A stretch of 64,000 nt of DNA from Defluviimonas aquaemixtae (GTDB lineage: Bacteria > Pseudomonadota > Alphaproteobacteria > Rhodobacterales > Rhodobacteraceae), in contig NZ_OMOQ01000001.1 in the NCBI RefSeq assembly GCF_900302475.1, positions 1,736,001-1,800,000 on the forward strand, read 5' to 3'. Within the stretch, counting starts at the first letter, position 1, and each line of letters starts with the position of its first letter. Below the pieces are notes generated by a model that had not been told where the DNA came from, ran no database searches, and worked only from the letters and a program-made list of their open reading frames with translations. Made by a program: the position numbers and the translations under genes. Positions 62,668 through 64,000 of this stretch are shown here, one piece after another.

Positions 62668-64000
62668 TCACGACTTGCGCTCCGTGATCTGGGTCGCGGC
62701 GCTGCCGCTGCGGATCGGCTCCGGCACTTCACCGGTCCACTCGTAGGCCTGCGTGCCCGGCGGGTTTTCGTACCAGCCCGGATCGGCGTAGTCGTCCGCG
62801 CCGATGCCTTCGCGCACCTTCACGACCGAGAACATGCCGCCCATCTCCAAGGGGCCGTGCGGGCCACGGCCGTTCATCATCGGCAGCGTGTTCTCCGGCA
62901 GCGGCATGTGCATCATGCCCATATCGGCCATGCCGGCGGTGCCCATCGGCATGTAGCCCGGCCTCTGGCGGCCGATCATCTGAGCGAGCCGGCTCTTGTC
63001 GGCGCCGATGAAGGTCGGCACGTCGTGGCCCATCGCGTTCATCGTGTGGTGCGACTTGTGGCAGTGGATCGCCCAGTCGCCCTCATGAACGGCGTCGAAT
63101 TCGTAGGCCCGCATCCCACCCACGGGAATGTCGATCGAGACTTCGGGCCAGCGCGCCGATTGCGGCACCCAGCCGCCATCGGTGCCGGTGACCTCGAAAT
63201 CGTAGCCGTGCATGTGGATCGGGTGGTTGGTCATCGTGAGGTTGCCGACCCGCACGCGCACCCGGTCGCCCTTGCGCACGACGAGCGGGTCGATCCCCGG
63301 AAAGACCCGGCTGTTCCAGCACCAGAGGTTGAAGTCGGTCATCGTCATCACCCGCGGCACATAGGCGCCGGGATTGATGTCGAAGGAGTTCAGAAGAAAC
63401 GCGAAATCCCGGTCTACGGGCATGAAGGCGGGATCCTTCGGATGGACGATGAAGAGCCCCATCATCCCCATCGCCATCTGCACCATCTCGTCGGCATGGG
63501 GGTGATACATGAACGTGCCGGACTTGATCAGGTCGAACTCGTAGACATAGGTCTTGCCGGGCGGGATGCCGGGATGGCTGAGCCCGCCGACACCGTCCAT
63601 GCCCGAGGGCAGGATCATCCCGTGCCAGTGGACGGTCGTGTGTTCGGGCAGGCGGTTGGTGACGAAGATCCGCACCCGGTCGCCTTCCACCGCCTCGATG
63701 GTCGGGCCGATCGACTGGCCGTTATAGCCCCAGAGCCGGGCGATCATGCCGGGGGCCAGTTCGCGTTCGACGGGCTCGGCGACAAGGTGGAATTCCTTGA
63801 CGTTGCCATTCATGCGGAAGGGCAGCGACCAGCCGTTCAGCGTCACGACCGGATTGTAGTCTGGCCCGGCGGATGGTCTGGGCGGCACCTGCGTGCCCGC
63901 GCCTCCGGCGAGGGCCGCTTCGGGCAGGGCCGTGTTCGAGGTCTGGCCCCAGGCGGCGGTCGAGACGAGCGCCGCGCCGGCGCCGAGGAGTTGACGTCTG
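62668..64000 (-). CDS. three-domain-type multicopper oxidase (copper oxidase), N-terminus beyond window
   Basis: The frame is open from the stop at 62668 to the window end, giving about 444 residues, and begins within a Tat-type signal (RRQLLGAGAALVSTAAWG). Copper motifs: TTVHWHGMILP, FMYHPHADEM, TNHPIHMHGYDFEV and AIHCHKSHHTMNAMGH. A Met/His-rich segment (MADMGMMHMPLPENTLPMMN) near the C-terminus is typical of copper-tolerance oxidases. Probable periplasmic Cu(I) oxidase. The first few residues lie past position 64000. Confidence 0.88.
   Translation of the reverse strand, partial: RRQLLGAGAALVSTAAWGQTSNTALPEAALAGGAGTQVPPRPSAGPDYNPVVTLNGWSLPFRMNGNVKEFHLVAEPVERELAPGMIARLWGYNGQSIGPTIEAVEGDRVRIFVTNRLPEHTTVHWHGMILPSGMDGVGGLSHPGIPPGKTYVYEFDLIKSGTFMYHPHADEMVQMAMGMMGLFIVHPKDPAFMPVDRDFAFLLNSFDINPGAYVPRVMTMTDFNLWCWNSRVFPGIDPLVVRKGDRVRVRVGNLTMTNHPIHMHGYDFEVTGTDGGWVPQSARWPEVSIDIPVGGMRAYEFDAVHEGDWAIHCHKSHHTMNAMGHDVPTFIGADKSRLAQMIGRQRPGYMPMGTAGMADMGMMHMPLPENTLPMMNGRGPHGPLEMGGMFSVVKVREGIGADDYADPGWYENPPGTQAYEWTGEVPEPIRSGSAATQITERKS

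Noticed and set aside
1..64000. tRNA, rRNA or riboswitch genes
   Set aside because: No cloverleaf, rRNA motif or known riboswitch pattern was found by eye, including beside the broken integrase where a tRNA attachment site might be expected.

Overview
The window looks like a high-GC alphaproteobacterium of the Rhodobacterales (Roseobacter group). This is inferred from the many ABC and TRAP uptake operons, the ectoine hydrolase, the inositol and HpsN-like catabolic genes, and the family resemblance of the IS and integrase remnants. I see no rRNA, tRNA, CRISPR array, replication gene or ribosomal protein gene. The content is accessory catabolic and transport DNA, with degraded mobile elements at most block boundaries, as on a chromid, megaplasmid or genomic island.

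Layout. (1) 1-7750: a GntR regulator cut by the window edge, a fumarylacetoacetase-family hydrolase, and a likely ectoine or acyl-diamine degradation block (FCD regulator, ArgE-like deacetylase, ectoine hydrolase DoeA, class III aminotransferase). Then come iolB and a decayed iolE. (2) 7948-12224: a ugpBAEC glycerol-3-phosphate type ABC operon on the minus strand. (3) 12856-15727: a TRAP transporter. (4) 16273-29906: a large divergent catabolic regulon. Ten tightly coupled minus-strand genes (ATPase, SnoaL-like, HisD/HpsN-like dehydrogenase, SDR, LacI regulator, SnoaL-like, cupin, MetE-like, alpha/beta hydrolase, RraA-like) face four plus-strand genes (binding protein, two permeases, SnoaL-like). 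Two LacI-type operators lie between them. (5) 30806-32995: a multicopper oxidase-ZIP transporter operon under a Fur-family box. (6) 34434-45021: a polyol- or sugar-type ABC operon resembling the rhizobial GlpSTPQUV system (two ATPases and a small membrane protein), followed by a fused DhaK-DhaL kinase, a LacI regulator, an epimerase-type TIM barrel and a Gfo/Idh oxidoreductase. (7) 45612-49184: a glycosyltransferase with three methyltransferases, one CmoA-like. (8) 49892-58696: an eight-gene minus-strand operon with a Ser/Thr kinase, FHA protein, PP2C phosphatase, a P-loop-less pseudo-GTPase, two dynamin/septin-like GTPases and two small proteins. IS6-family remnants lie on both sides. (9) 59963-64000: a Tat-exported L,D-transpeptidase, a small lipoprotein, an IS3 remnant, a degenerate repeat tract and a second multicopper oxidase cut by the window edge.

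The most promising undescribed system is block 8. A kinase/FHA/phosphatase trio of the kind that controls type VI secretion is fused by operon structure to dynamin-like GTPases, with no secretion genes present. Block 4 is the best candidate for an uncharacterised catabolic pathway: three SnoaL-like proteins surround an HpsN-like dehydrogenase and a Zn-site-bearing MetE-like protein. All transposase and integrase genes seen are broken.
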